Shown here one piece after another: positions 44,818-54,388 of a DNA stretch of 64,000 bases. Position 1 is the first letter of the stretch. The number at the start of each line of letters is the position of its first letter. Source of the stretch: UBA6170 sp942491385 (GTDB lineage Bacteria > Chloroflexota > Anaerolineae > Anaerolineales > Anaerolineaceae); contig CALOAF010000008.1 in assembly GCA_942491385.1 (NCBI GenBank), forward strand, positions 372,001-436,000. Direction: 5' to 3'. A program made the position numbers and the translations under genes. The notes under the pieces are model-generated. The model was given only the letters and a program-made list of their open reading frames with translations, searched no databases and had not been told where the DNA came from.

Positions 44818-46403
44818 TTATTTCCATTCTATTCTAGTTATTAATCCATCACCGGTAATCTGGTGAGTGGGGTATTGATTATTCAAATTAAGTATCCATA
44901 AATTTCCCTGATAAATAAAACCTACCTGACAAATTTGTCCTTCAAGGCAAGGAGATGAATGGATTTCTTGTGGTTCCAACCCCTGCATATCTTCCAATGG
45001 AAAGATGGCTTGAGAATTTGAGCCATCACGGTCGCTGATCATTAATCGATATCGACTTGAGTTACTACTCTCTGGAAATATGGCTTTCAGAAACGCTAAT
45101 CTTTCGTTATCATCATTTTCTTGCGATTGAATGATTGTTGAAAAAGCGAACATTCCAACATTCTCGCTGGCTGTGAGTGATTGGTTTACCCTGGTGTCAA
45201 AAGCTTTCAGGTCAAAAATGGGAGAAAGTTCAGGATTTTCAAGCGCAAGATCTTTTGGATGATCCACCCAATAAATAAAACGACTGTCTGGTGACCACGA
45301 AAAAGGCGAAACCCACGCCCAATCACTTTTGTCTGGAATGGGATGATGCTAGTATAAATTTCTAATTCCTGGTCTTTGAAATCCATAACACCTAAGGCAT
45401 CTGGTCGAATAAATGCTAAATTTTTTCCATCAGGGCTAAATTGGAAATTCGTACCCCACCAACCATAAATCCCACCAGAATTGCTTTCCAAAATTTCACT
45501 GGTTCGCAAAACTTTTCCGTCAGCACCAAGTGTCAATTCTAACAAATTATTGTTGGCTTGCCACCCCGGAGCAACATCTCTAGATTCAACGGTAGAGACC
45601 ACAACAGATAGCGTATTCCCTGGTACCCAGGCGGCAAAATGTATTACATTGTCAACTTTAAGATATACCGGCTCCGCGTCAGCGTTTTCGATATTGATTA
45701 CCCACAATTCATTGATTATTCCATCTTCTGTGCTAATTTGGGAAAACAAAAGCCATTTACCATTTGGAGAAATATTCAATATGCGCCCATCCAGTTTGCC
45801 ATTTGTCAGGATGGGAATTCTATTAGAGGTTTGTTCTTCCATCAACCAGGCATTTCCAGAAGAAAGATAGATTAATTTTCCACTGATTTGAATAGATGAG
45901 AAAGGAGATTGGACACCAATCATCATAATTTCAGGTTTTGGTTCAATAATTTCGACACTACGAACTTCAGTTCTGGAAAATAATTGTCCATTTTCAAACA
46001 GTAGACGATAAGTAATTTCTCGCAAACCATTCACACCGGGTTGGATTAATATATTTTGTCGTTCGGGGAGCGCTTCATTCCTGACTGATTGTTGGACGAA
46101 AGGGATCACGATTTCTTCAGTCTCAAATTTCTCTTCAATGCGAGTAATTTCTATTGTAATGGGTTCTGTTATCACTGTAAATACAGGTGGGTCGACCTTA
46201 TCGAAAGGATTGAGAGTGATTTCGTGGCCTGATAAAACGGTTTGAATTGTTGATCCTATTTCAATTTCTGATGAAATTGTTTTACTATCAACAATTATTT
46301 CAACTGGAATAGAAGAAATCTCAGGCTGTTGCGTACAACCTTGAAGCAAAATGATCGCCAACAGTGTAAAAGTAAATCGAATAAATGGATAGAATTTTGA
46401 CAT
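44818..46403 (-). CDS. Lipoprotein with WD40-like/TolB-like propeller, one frameshift
   Basis: About 528 residues after repair. A signal peptide ends in a lipobox (LLQGCTQQ, Cys23), then a G5-like N-terminal region (residues 30-150, with IPVEIIVDSKT and ITYRLLFENGQLFSRTE) and TolB/PD40-type beta-propeller repeats (ISPNGKWLLFSQ, FSPDGKNLAFIRPD). The frame breaks near AAAA (plus-strand TTTT 45327-45330): one extra base restores PFQTKSDWAWVSPFSWSPD. The rest continues to 44818. Exported, lipid-anchored; ligand unknown. The sole upstream neighbour, scpB, is divergent. Confidence 0.8.
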
Positions 46404-46481
46404 TTAGGATTTCACAACGTTTGTCCAATTTCAATGGATAATCAGGTATAATTTTGGTTTGTACAACTAGGCAATTATAGC

Positions 46482-47054
46482 ATGATAGAAAATTTTAACT
46501 CTCAATCAAATTCCAATCTGGTTTCTGGGATAGAAGCTATTTTATTTATTTCAGGATCTCCTGTCCATATTTCTCATTTAGCTGATACATTCGATGTGTC
46601 AACCAAGGATATTGAATCAAATCTTGATATACTGGAACAGGATTTTATTCATGGAAGAGGAATTAGATTATTAAGATACGCTGGAAAAGTACAATTAACT
46701 TCATCACCGGAATACTCGGCTCTGATCGAAAAGTACTTGGGAATTGAGACGACATCCAAATTATCTCGTGCTGCTTTAGAAACATTGGCGATCATTGCAT
46801 ATCGACAACCAATCACAAGACCAGGAATTGACTCTATCAGAGGTGTGAATAGTGATGCGGTTTTAAAAAGTTTACTAAGCAAAGGATTGATTGAAGAAAT
46901 TGGAAGGACCGAAGGTCCAGGACGTCCCATTTTATATAGTATCACTGATGAATTTCTTCAATATTTTGGGTTGGGTTCGATTACTGATTTACCAGAATTA
47001 CTTAATGAAAATTTGGTTAATTCAGACAATAAAAATGGGGTACTTAAGGATTAG
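46482..47054 (+). CDS. scpB: Segregation and condensation protein B
   Basis: 190-residue winged-helix ScpB, a kleisin-associated subunit of the SMC-ScpAB condensin. The family marks GIEAILFISGSPVHISHLAD near the start, RALE-like SRAALETLAIIAYRQPITRP and RGVNSDAVLKSLLSKGLIEE are present. It usually pairs with scpA, which is not in the adjacent sequence. A TATAAT at 46447-46452 lies 30 bases upstream, without a convincing -35. Cotranscribed with the pseudouridine synthase, 2 bases downstream. Confidence 0.95.
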   Translation: MIENFNSQSNSNLVSGIEAILFISGSPVHISHLADTFDVSTKDIESNLDILEQDFIHGRGIRLLRYAGKVQLTSSPEYSALIEKYLGIETTSKLSRAALETLAIIAYRQPITRPGIDSIRGVNSDAVLKSLLSKGLIEEIGRTEGPGRPILYSITDEFLQYFGLGSITDLPELLNENLVNSDNKNGVLKD

Positions 47055-47056
47055 TA

Positions 47057-47881
47057 ATGGCTGAAGAACGATTACAAAAAATACTGGCAAAAGCTGGTTT
47101 TGGCTCACGTAGAGCTAATGAAGATTTAATTTCTGCTGGTAGGGTCAAAGTAAATGGAAAAGTTGCTTTTTTAGGTATGAAAGCTGATTCTGCTGTTGAC
47201 GAAATTTCCGTAGATAATACAAAAATTCCTAAGCAAGAATCTGCAATCTATATTGCTTTCAATAAACCCCGGGGCGTATTGTCCGATAATGCCCCACTTG
47301 ATCGTAGGAAAAATATAAGGGACCTGATTGAATTAGAAGGACACATTTTTACTGTTGGGCGTTTGGATATGGAAAGTGAAGGCCTGATGATTCTAACAAA
47401 TGATGGTGATTTGACAAATCGGCTTACACATCCACGCTACGGTCATGAAAAAGAATATATTGTCTTGGTTTCAAAAAGACCTGATGAAGAACAACTTGAA
47501 ACATGGCGTAGAGGAGTTGTTTTAGAAGATGGGTATCGGACTGCGCCAACGAAGGTTTCCATTCACAAATGGCATGGCAAGGGTGCCTGGTTGAAAGTAA
47601 TTTTACGTGAGGGACATAAACGACAAATTCGTGAAATTGGACGTGTGATTGGTTTACCGATTGTTAAGTTAATAAGAGTGCGAATAGCCTCCATTAATCT
47701 GGGTAATCTAAAATCCGGAGAATGGCGACATTTATCGGTTGAAGAAGTTAAACAGTTAAAACAAAGTAGTTTTGGGAAAAAGCCATCAACTGAAAACAAA
47801 AACCGTATGAAGAAGTTTGCATCAACTTCCAGAAATAAAATATTTACGGAAAAAGACTCGTATAAAAAAAGAAAAAATTGA
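47057..47881 (+). CDS. RluB/RsuA-family pseudouridine synthase
   Basis: 274 residues. S4 RNA-binding domain at the N-terminus (RLQKILAKAGFGSRRANEDL), catalytic motif with the Asp in VGRLDMESEGLMILTNDGDL, and the conserved RLTHPRYGHEKEY and EGHKRQIREIGRVIG. The pattern fits RluB, modifying 23S rRNA, more than RluE/RsuA. A lysine-rich C-terminal tail of about 40 residues follows. Genomic partner scpB is a common pairing in Firmicutes and Chloroflexota. Confidence 0.94.
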   Translation: MAEERLQKILAKAGFGSRRANEDLISAGRVKVNGKVAFLGMKADSAVDEISVDNTKIPKQESAIYIAFNKPRGVLSDNAPLDRRKNIRDLIELEGHIFTVGRLDMESEGLMILTNDGDLTNRLTHPRYGHEKEYIVLVSKRPDEEQLETWRRGVVLEDGYRTAPTKVSIHKWHGKGAWLKVILREGHKRQIREIGRVIGLPIVKLIRVRIASINLGNLKSGEWRHLSVEEVKQLKQSSFGKKPSTENKNRMKKFASTSRNKIFTEKDSYKKRKN

Positions 47882-47902
47882 ATATAGAGCAATCAATTTT
47901 TT
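47872..47902. terminator. AT-rich bidirectional hairpin between convergent genes
   Basis: AAAAAATTGA (47872-47881), 11-base loop, TCAATTTTTT (47893-47902), spanning the stop codons of the pseudouridine synthase and the convergent membrane-protein gene. The stem is long but AT-rich, so strength is uncertain. Confidence 0.5.
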
Positions 47903-48609
47903 ATTTGTAACCGATCTTCAAAAAATGAAGAGATTACAGTTGAATGATTCTCCAATTTAGTCATTTTTCTAAAACGATCTTTAATTTTTTCTGATGAAAT
48001 AATCAATATATTCTCTTTTTCTGAAACTCCAGATATTGTTGCATTTTTGTGGAAGAGAAGAACTAATAATTTTATTTCAGGTTCATTTTTGTTGTTGTCT
48101 AAAGATTTAATTATCTTTTCAAATTCTTTGTGGTGATGTTTATACTCTGAGAGTGGGTTGGGAAAATATTCTTTTTGTAAAACTCTGTTGAGGAATGAAT
48201 TTCTTTTGTGAATCCAATTCCCTTTGTTCTCATCATAGATGATCTCTCCATCAACAAAGGTTGGGATGATAGACCAAACTCCAGCCGGTCCTGATAACAA
48301 ATGCGGGATTGGTGATCGGTAATGGTAAATTTGAAAACGGTCATCTAAGCCTTTGAATGATTTATTGATTAATTCATCTGGCCGTGGCGATCTTCCAAAG
48401 CGTGTTGTAAAATAACTGCTCACTGATGAAAGCAGAACACCAACAATCATGATTGAGAAGTACACAGCAAATAAGGTGGGATTGGTGACTGTCTCCTCTG
48501 AAAAAATAGCAATTAACGCAATAAGCATGCATCCTAAACTGACCCAGCGAGTGATTTTTCCAATTAATGCGTTTCTTTGAACTGATTTTAGATCGATTAT
48601 GATTTTCAT
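47893..48609 (-). CDS. Unknown protein with two N-terminal membrane helices
   Basis: 238 residues. Two adjacent hydrophobic helices (about 20-42 and 48-70) are followed by a soluble part of about 165 residues with the block DRFQIYHYRSPIPHLLSGPAG and GVWSIIPTFVDGEIIYDENK. The latter loosely recalls nuclease-related (NERD-like) membrane proteins, but catalytic residues cannot be assigned, so I give no function. It starts 2 bases after plsX and probably shares its transcript. Confidence 0.7.
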   Translation of the reverse strand: MKIIIDLKSVQRNALIGKITRWVSLGCMLIALIAIFSEETVTNPTLFAVYFSIMIVGVLLSSVSSYFTTRFGRSPRPDELINKSFKGLDDRFQIYHYRSPIPHLLSGPAGVWSIIPTFVDGEIIYDENKGNWIHKRNSFLNRVLQKEYFPNPLSEYKHHHKEFEKIIKSLDNNKNEPEIKLLVLLFHKNATISGVSEKENILIISSEKIKDRFRKMTKLENHSTVISSFFEDRLQIKN

Positions 48610-48611
48610 AT

Positions 48612-49613
48612 CTATTTTTCTATTGAAATCTGCTTTTCAATGGCAGCCTGAATTTCACTGATAAGATTTCGTTCTCCATCATGGTGGGCTGCTTTAATAC
48701 CATTTAATATAGCCAGGGAACTAGATCGACCGTGGCCAATAAAAACCAGACCATTTACGCCCAGTAATCGTGCGGCTCCTACCTGACTCGGATCCATCAT
48801 CGTTTTGAGTCTATTGAAAGCTGGTTTAACCAATAAACCACCCAAGGAGGTGATTACACCAGATTTTATATCCTCTTTAATAATGTCTGTCATCATTTTG
48901 CCGATTGCTTCACTGGTTTTGAGGAAAACATTTCCTGTAAAACCGTCACAAACGACTACATCTGTTTCCCCAGAGAATATTTCTTTGGGCTCAACATTAC
49001 CAATAAAATTGAAATCTGCTGCTTTCATTAAATCTTTGGATTCTTTAATTAGCTGATTGCCCTTCCCTTCTTCTTCCCCATTGGACAACATTGAAACACG
49101 TGGTTTTTTTATTTCCAGCACTTTTTCTGCAAAAATACTGCCGATGATTCCAAACTGGACAAAGAAATCTGGACGGCAATCAGCGTTCGCCCCAATGTCC
49201 AGGACGACGCATCGTCCAGTTCGTGTAGGAAATACGGTTGTCAATGCTGGCCTTTGGACACCTTGCATTCTTTTTAAAATTGAGATTGCATTAAATAATG
49301 CCCCACCGGTATTCCCAGCAGTCACAAACGCCTGTCCCTTTCCTTCTTTTAACAATCTTAATCCAACTGCCATCGAATTATTTGGTTTCTTTCTGGAGGC
49401 TTCCACGGGTTTGTCTGTCATTTCGACAACATCTGGGGCGTGTACAATTTGGATTTGATCTTTATAGAAATTTGCCGGTAATTTCTTATTAATTACTTCG
49501 GTGTTTCCAACCAAAATTATTTTCACACCTAATTGTTGGACAGCTAACATCGCCCCTTCAATTTCAGGTACAGGGTAATTGTCGCTCCCCATGGCATCAA
49601 GAATGATTGTCAT
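48612..49613 (-). CDS. plsX: Phosphate acyltransferase PlsX
   Basis: 333-residue enzyme making acyl-phosphate from acyl-ACP for membrane lipid synthesis. N-terminal IILDAMGSDNYPVPEIEGA, KPVEASRKKPNNSMAVGLRL, FVTAGNTGGAL, VVCDGFTGNVFLKTSEA and GHGRSSSLAILNGIKAA are all present. Complements the FakA/DegV system seen at 11.8-14.3 kb, which also yields acyl-phosphate. GGGAG lies ahead of the ATG. In Firmicutes plsX follows recG/fapR, but here it is separate. Confidence 0.96.
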   Translation of the reverse strand: MTIILDAMGSDNYPVPEIEGAMLAVQQLGVKIILVGNTEVINKKLPANFYKDQIQIVHAPDVVEMTDKPVEASRKKPNNSMAVGLRLLKEGKGQAFVTAGNTGGALFNAISILKRMQGVQRPALTTVFPTRTGRCVVLDIGANADCRPDFFVQFGIIGSIFAEKVLEIKKPRVSMLSNGEEEGKGNQLIKESKDLMKAADFNFIGNVEPKEIFSGETDVVVCDGFTGNVFLKTSEAIGKMMTDIIKEDIKSGVITSLGGLLVKPAFNRLKTMMDPSQVGAARLLGVNGLVFIGHGRSSSLAILNGIKAAHHDGERNLISEIQAAIEKQISIEK

Positions 49614-49745
49614 TTGATTCTCCCGTTTTAATTTGGATTAAACATATTAAATTTTACTGTAGTTTTTGGTTAAGTAGAGAACCTGAATTATTTTCAGCGA
49701 GAATATTCCGAATTAATGTGTATCAGAGTTCTAAAGAGCGATTTC

Positions 49746-49773
49746 TTGACAGCTATAGATTAGAGATTATAAT
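49746..49773 (+). promoter_or_regulatory. Consensus sigma-70 promoter of tRNA-Leu
   Basis: Perfect TTGACA (49746-49751), 16-base spacer, perfect TATAAT (49768-49773). Predicted start near 49780, just before the mature tRNA. Confidence 0.85.
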
Positions 49774-49785
49774 AACGAAGAAATT

Positions 49786-49867
49786 GCGCTGGTGCTGGAA
49801 TTGGCAGACAGGCATGGTTGAGGGCCATGTGCCGCAAGGCGTGAGGGTTCAAGTCCCTCTCAGCGCA
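49786..49867 (+). tRNA. tRNA-Leu (anticodon GAG)
   Basis: 82-base tRNA with all arms visible: acceptor GCGCTGG pairing with TCAGCGC, D arm CTG/CAG, anticodon stem CATGG/CCATG with loop TTGAGGG (anticodon GAG at 49820-49822), a long class II variable arm and T arm GAGGG-TTCAAGT-CCCTC. The long variable arm and anticodon mark leucine. The CCA end is not encoded. Transcribed alone. Confidence 0.96.
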
Positions 49868-49868
49868 C

Positions 49869-49895
49869 AAAAAGACCGTTTATCGGTCTTTTTTT
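49869..49895. terminator. Terminator after tRNA-Leu, shared with polyprenyl synthase gene
   Basis: AAAAAGACCG-TTTAT-CGGTCTTTTTTT, a ten-base stem followed by a T tract on the plus strand and by an equivalent tract on the minus strand, between tRNA-Leu and the convergent polyprenyl synthase gene. Confidence 0.85.
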
Positions 49896-50865
49896 ATATA
49901 TTTCTTTGGATAACAAAGCAAGCCAATTCTTCCAAAGCATCTCGTTCTATACCTGCTGGCAGATGGTGCAATGCTTTTAGACAAAAGTCAATATGGGAGC
50001 TAGCCTTATCAAAACTTTCCTGAATGGCAGTACTATTACGGATATTGAGAATTAAATTTTCTAAAATATCGATTGGAGGGATGCAATCGTATTTAAAAAA
50101 TTCTTTGGTTAGGTGATTATCTTTATTCTGATTAAAATAAATTATGGCGGGTAAAGTAATCAACCCTAATCTCAAATCACCACCGACCGGCTTTCCCAAT
50201 TTTTCCTGGTTTGAAGTGAAATCTAAAACATCATCAATAATCTGAAAAGCAATGCCCAGTTCATATCCGAATTGTCGCAGGTATTCTTTTTGAGTACGAT
50301 TCGCGTTTGAAATCATCGCTGCAGCTTTTGTGGAAGTTTCAAATAATGATGCTGTTTTTGCATAAATTCTCTGGTAATACATATCCAAATCGCCAACACA
50401 ATGACTTGTGAACATTTGGGCAATCTCGCCATTTACAATTGTTCCCAAAGTATTTGCAAATAATTTCATAACGGGGATAGAATTTGTGTCTGCAGCTAAT
50501 TTCGCTGCTTTTGCGAACATAAAGTCCCCAGTTAAGACGGTGGCTGCGGGTGTCCATTTGGAATTCAATGTTGGAATTCCACGACGCAGTAGTGCACCGT
50601 CTATGAGGTCATCATGTACTAAGGTTGCTGTGTGCAATAATTCAATCGCTGCAGATAAAGTAATAAGTCTTTCCAAATTGCCATTCAGTAATTTTCCCAC
50701 CAATAATGTTATGTTTGGCCGTATTCTTTTTCCGCCAGATGAAATGAGATGATCCAAAGCAGCCTGGAGGTCACTGTTATAACCTTGCGCTTGTTGGCTC
50801 ATTAAAATTTCGACAGCGAGGATTTCATCTGATACTAAACTTTGAAAACGATTTAAGATATTCAA
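49894..50865 (-). CDS. Polyprenyl diphosphate synthase
   Basis: 323-residue trans-prenyltransferase. First aspartate-rich motif LVHDDLIDGALLRRG, second QIIDDVLDFTSNQEKLGKPVGGDLRLG, and GGKRIRP near the N-terminus. It makes a medium- or long-chain isoprenoid (heptaprenyl to solanesyl class) for quinone side chains or lipid carriers; chain length is not deducible with confidence. It joins tatD and the phosphohexomutase in a tight run, with tatD ending directly at its start. Confidence 0.92.
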   Translation of the reverse strand: MNILNRFQSLVSDEILAVEILMSQQAQGYNSDLQAALDHLISSGGKRIRPNITLLVGKLLNGNLERLITLSAAIELLHTATLVHDDLIDGALLRRGIPTLNSKWTPAATVLTGDFMFAKAAKLAADTNSIPVMKLFANTLGTIVNGEIAQMFTSHCVGDLDMYYQRIYAKTASLFETSTKAAAMISNANRTQKEYLRQFGYELGIAFQIIDDVLDFTSNQEKLGKPVGGDLRLGLITLPAIIYFNQNKDNHLTKEFFKYDCIPPIDILENLILNIRNSTAIQESFDKASSHIDFCLKALHHLPAGIERDALEELACFVIQRNI

Positions 50866-51660
50866 TCAATGCTCCCAAGCGAATATTTTATTCGCATTTT
50901 TCGATGTTTCTTCTGATACCCATTTTAACGGCTTTTCTGTTAAATTAGCAATTTTTTCAGCAATGAATTTTATATTTGCTGGCTCGTTTGGTTTGCCTCG
51001 AAGTGGATTAGGGGATAAGAATGGAGAATCTGTCTCTAAGAGAATCGTTTCCATTGGCAAATTCATAACAATTTCATGCTTATCGTGAGAATTTTTATAG
51101 GTCACAGGCCCGCCAATCCCTAACATGAAATTGTAATTGGAAATCAATTTTGCCTGCTCCAAATTTCCTTCAAATGCATGCAAGATCCCTGCATAGTGAG
51201 TTGATTCATCCAAAGATGATGAACAACTCCAATTGAACAAGATGTCAAAAATATCGTTAAGTGCATTTCTGGAATGAACGATTATTGGCAATCCAGTCTC
51301 TTCAGATAATCGCAGTTGTTCAAAAAAAACCTGCTTTTGGATCGACTGAGGTACATACTCACGGTAGTAATCCAGTCCTATTTCACCAATGGCTTTTACT
51401 TTTGGATGGTGCGCGAGGTCTTGTAATTGCGCATAGCTATCTTTTTCCCATTTAGAAGCATCATTAGGGTGGTATCCAACGGCTGCGTATACTAAATCAT
51501 ACTTTTCTGCAATTTTAATTGCTTCTCGGCTGGACTCAATATCTATTCCTGGTACCATAATTCGGGCAATACCAATCTTAATCGCATTTTCTATAATTTC
51601 ATCTAAATTGCGTTCAGATTGCACCATATTCAGATGACAATGAGTGTCGACTAGATGCAT
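50866..51660 (-). CDS. tatD: TatD-family metal-dependent hydrolase
   Basis: 264-residue TIM-barrel hydrolase. Metal ligands appear in HLVDTHCHLNM, IGEIGLDYYRE, PIIVHSRNA, GILHAFEGNLEQA and ILLETDSPFLSPNPLRGKPN. The family acts as DNase/exonuclease in DNA repair and turnover. Start codon overlaps the phosphohexomutase stop (TAATG). The gene directly precedes the polyprenyl synthase gene, an arrangement suggesting cotranscription rather than related function. Confidence 0.94.
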   Translation of the reverse strand: MHLVDTHCHLNMVQSERNLDEIIENAIKIGIARIMVPGIDIESSREAIKIAEKYDLVYAAVGYHPNDASKWEKDSYAQLQDLAHHPKVKAIGEIGLDYYREYVPQSIQKQVFFEQLRLSEETGLPIIVHSRNALNDIFDILFNWSCSSSLDESTHYAGILHAFEGNLEQAKLISNYNFMLGIGGPVTYKNSHDKHEIVMNLPMETILLETDSPFLSPNPLRGKPNEPANIKFIAEKIANLTEKPLKWVSEETSKNANKIFAWEH

Positions 51661-53078
51661 TAATTTAATCCTGCAATACGCAATCCATCCTGTAGAATAG
51701 ACTGAACTTTTTCTGCATGCGTGGTTTCACAATATACCCGGATGATTGGTTCCGTACCTGAAAAACGAATGAGAAGCCAACCGCCATCTTCCAGTGAAAA
51801 CTTAAATCCATCAGTGGCATTCAGATCTAGAACTTTTAGTCCCCCAATATAATCCGGATATGCGTTTAAGATATTCTGTTCTTTTTGCTGTCTATCTCCT
51901 GTAAACGGGCTATCAATTCGATCGTAGTAATGTTCACCAACTGCAGAAAAGAGAAGATTTAGGAGTTCGGATGGTGTCTTTTTTAATTTCACCATCATAT
52001 CCAAGAAATATAAACCTGACAAAATTCCATCACGTTCAGGCACATTCCCCCGAAAAGCATAACCACCCGATTCTTCTCCACCAATCATCGCATTTGTCTC
52101 GATCATTTTAGGAGCAACATATTTAAAACCCACGCCAGTTTCATAAACAGGCACATTGTAAATCTTTCCCAATTTATTCAACATAGATGTGGTTGATAAT
52201 GTTTTTACGATGGGACCACGCTCTTTTTTTACTTCCAGCAAGTAATAAGCTAGTAAAGCATACACTTGTAATTGATTTAGGAAAACACCATTTTCGTCGC
52301 CAATTCCCAACCGATCTCCATCACCATCCGATATAACCAGGACATCCGCTCCAACTTCTAGGGTTTTTATTAAACCAACATCAATATTGGGCGGAATGGG
52401 TTCGGGGCGTGCCATATCAGGAAAAATCGGATTCCTTTGGTTATGAATTTCTATTATTTCAGTTGATCCACCGGAAAGTAATTCAGTAAACCAGTTGGAG
52501 TTATTTCCCCACATTGGATCAATCAAAATTTTCAGGCCTGCATTCTTGATTGCTTCAAGGTCAACTAAATTAGCGATGTGTTTCTTATATTCGATAGATG
52601 CATCAAAATAAACAATTTTTTTCAAAGACAAAGCTTCAGAGAATGAACTCCTTTTTACATCATCGACGAGATCAGGAATTAGAAACTCAATTTTCTTTAA
52701 ATCATTCGGAGGAATTGCTCCACCAAGAGAATCTCTTACTTTAAAGCCATTGTCCGTTGGGGGGTTGTGGGAAGCAGTGATATTAATTGCGGCGACGGCC
52801 TTATTATTTACAACAGAAAAAGAAATGACAGGTGTGGGTGTGGCATCTATCGTTAAATAAACATTTAATCCATTTGCAGTCAGGACTTCAGCTGCTGCTT
52901 TAGCAAAGTTTTCTGAATGGAACCTTTTATCGTATCCAATGACGACCCATTTTCCTTGAAACCCTTTTTCTAACAGGTATGCTGCAAAACCTTGTGTGCA
53001 CCGTCTGACATTGTCAAAAGTGTATTCGCCGGCAATCACTGCTCGCCAGCCATCAGTCCCAAATTTTATTTTGGTCAT
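51660..53078 (-). CDS. Phosphoglucomutase/phosphomannomutase family protein
   Basis: 472-residue alpha-D-phosphohexomutase. N-terminal KFGTDGWRAVIAGEYT, phosphoserine loop INITASHNPPTDNG (Ser103), metal loop VISDGDGDRLGIGDE, sugar-binding IGGEESGGYAFRG and phosphate-binding LIRFSGTEPIIRVY are complete. Interconverts hexose-1- and hexose-6-phosphates and so feeds sugar-nucleotide synthesis, including the surface-glycan genes here. ATG at 53078 is chosen since GGAGGAG precedes it; the frame opens 129 bases earlier. Confidence 0.94.
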   Translation of the reverse strand: MTKIKFGTDGWRAVIAGEYTFDNVRRCTQGFAAYLLEKGFQGKWVVIGYDKRFHSENFAKAAAEVLTANGLNVYLTIDATPTPVISFSVVNNKAVAAINITASHNPPTDNGFKVRDSLGGAIPPNDLKKIEFLIPDLVDDVKRSSFSEALSLKKIVYFDASIEYKKHIANLVDLEAIKNAGLKILIDPMWGNNSNWFTELLSGGSTEIIEIHNQRNPIFPDMARPEPIPPNIDVGLIKTLEVGADVLVISDGDGDRLGIGDENGVFLNQLQVYALLAYYLLEVKKERGPIVKTLSTTSMLNKLGKIYNVPVYETGVGFKYVAPKMIETNAMIGGEESGGYAFRGNVPERDGILSGLYFLDMMVKLKKTPSELLNLLFSAVGEHYYDRIDSPFTGDRQQKEQNILNAYPDYIGGLKVLDLNATDGFKFSLEDGGWLLIRFSGTEPIIRVYCETTHAEKVQSILQDGLRIAGLN

Positions 53079-53263
53079 CCAATCTCCTCCTGCTGTATTG
53101 AATATGGCACATATTATATCAACAAGTAGGCAGCCAAAAAAATATTTATACAATCGTCGAAAAAAATGGTCAATGAATGCATTGTCATATTTAGTGATAC
53201 AAAACAATCGAATTCGTGATTATAATCATGAATATAAAAATCCACGAATACACTGAGGGATGA

Positions 53264-53539
53264 ATGAATTACTTTCCAGGAATTGCCTTAAGTCTATTGT
53301 TTGCTTTATTGATTGGTTTCATTTTCCATTTTTGGAAAGGTGGTAGTATTTTTCGTTTATTTTTTATTCTAGTTCTCTCAATTATTGGTTTCGGTATTGG
53401 TCAATGGGTTGGGTTTTCAATTGAGTCAAATTTCTTAAGGATAGGTTGGGTTTTTCTGGGATTTGGTATTTTGGGATCAATCCTGTTCTCATTTCTCGCA
53501 ATTTGGTTATCAAATATTCGCTTAGAAAAGCAGGAATAA
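53264..53539 (+). CDS. Small membrane protein of unknown function
   Basis: 91 residues almost entirely hydrophobic, with three predicted helices (about 5-23, 29-50, 58-83) and a short charged C-terminus (SNIRLEKQE). No family recognised. It precedes trmI by 5 bases and looks cotranscribed. The plus-strand reading is supported by this coupling and by the regular helix pattern. Confidence 0.65.
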   Translation: MNYFPGIALSLLFALLIGFIFHFWKGGSIFRLFFILVLSIIGFGIGQWVGFSIESNFLRIGWVFLGFGILGSILFSFLAIWLSNIRLEKQE

Positions 53540-53544
53540 TAACA

Positions 53545-54376
53545 ATGTGGAATAATACTGCAAAAGTCGCATCGGTAGGGGACCTCATTCAATTGGTTGG
53601 TTTACGTCATAAAAGTTATATTTTTAATATAGTAGAGGATAAAGAGTTACATACACATCGAGGAATTATCAAACACAATGATCTGATAGGATTACCTTTT
53701 GGCAGCAAGATTTTGAGCCATAATGAATCCCCATTTTTTTTGTTACAACCATCAATCTCTGATATTCTTTTAGATTTGAAGAGGATAACTCAAATTCTTT
53801 ACCCAAAAGATATTGGTTATATATTGTTGACAATGGGAATTGGAGAGGGACAACATGTGGTTGAGGCAGGTACTGGTTCTGGGGCTATGACAATCGCCTT
53901 GGCTCATGCAGTTGGGAACACTGGAAGGATAACTTCTTATGACCAAAAGAAAGAATTCCAAAATCTGGCGAAAAAAAACCTAAGGCAAGTTGGTTTGGAA
54001 GATAGAGTGGAATTCATCATCAGAAACATCGAAGAAGGTTTCCAAGAAACAAATGTTGATGCTCTTTTTTCTGGACGTGATGAACCCTTACGATTACATT
54101 CCACAAGTTCGAGCCGCACTTAAACCGGGTGGTTTTTTTGGATGCTTAGTACCAACAACTAATCAAGTTTCCAGATTGCTACACCAATTAAGATTAAATC
54201 AATTCGCTTTCATAGATGTGGTTGAAGTATTATTGCGATTTTACAAACCAGAACCTGAACGATTGAGGCCTACAGATCGAATGGTCGCACATACTGGGTT
54301 CTTAATATTTGGGCGCCCCTTATTAAGCGAATTTGATTTGGATCGCGACAAAGAAACCGAAGAACAAAGTACATAA
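53545..54376 (+). CDS. trmI: tRNA (adenine-N1)-methyltransferase TrmI, one frameshift
   Basis: About 276 residues after repair. Forms m1A58 in tRNA. The N-terminal domain (GDLIQLVGLRHKSYIF, then LHTHRGIIKHNDLIG) and catalytic Rossmann domain (VVEAGTGSGAMTIALAHAVG) are in frame one; the rest (LFLDVMNPYDYIPQVRAALK then GGFFGCLVP) is in another. The join is at six T (54065-54070), where five give VDALFLDVMNP. The remainder continues with FGRPLL to 54376. As this is a core tRNA modification enzyme, an error in the sequence seems more likely than gene loss. Confidence 0.88.
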
Positions 54377-54388
54377 TTTGGACAGCCA

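Noticed and set aside
45481..45870. 129-codon plus-strand open frame
   Set aside because: Antisense to the propeller lipoprotein; no domain or start signal.
49057..49458. 133-codon plus-strand open frame
   Set aside because: Antisense to plsX, whose protein is fully conserved.
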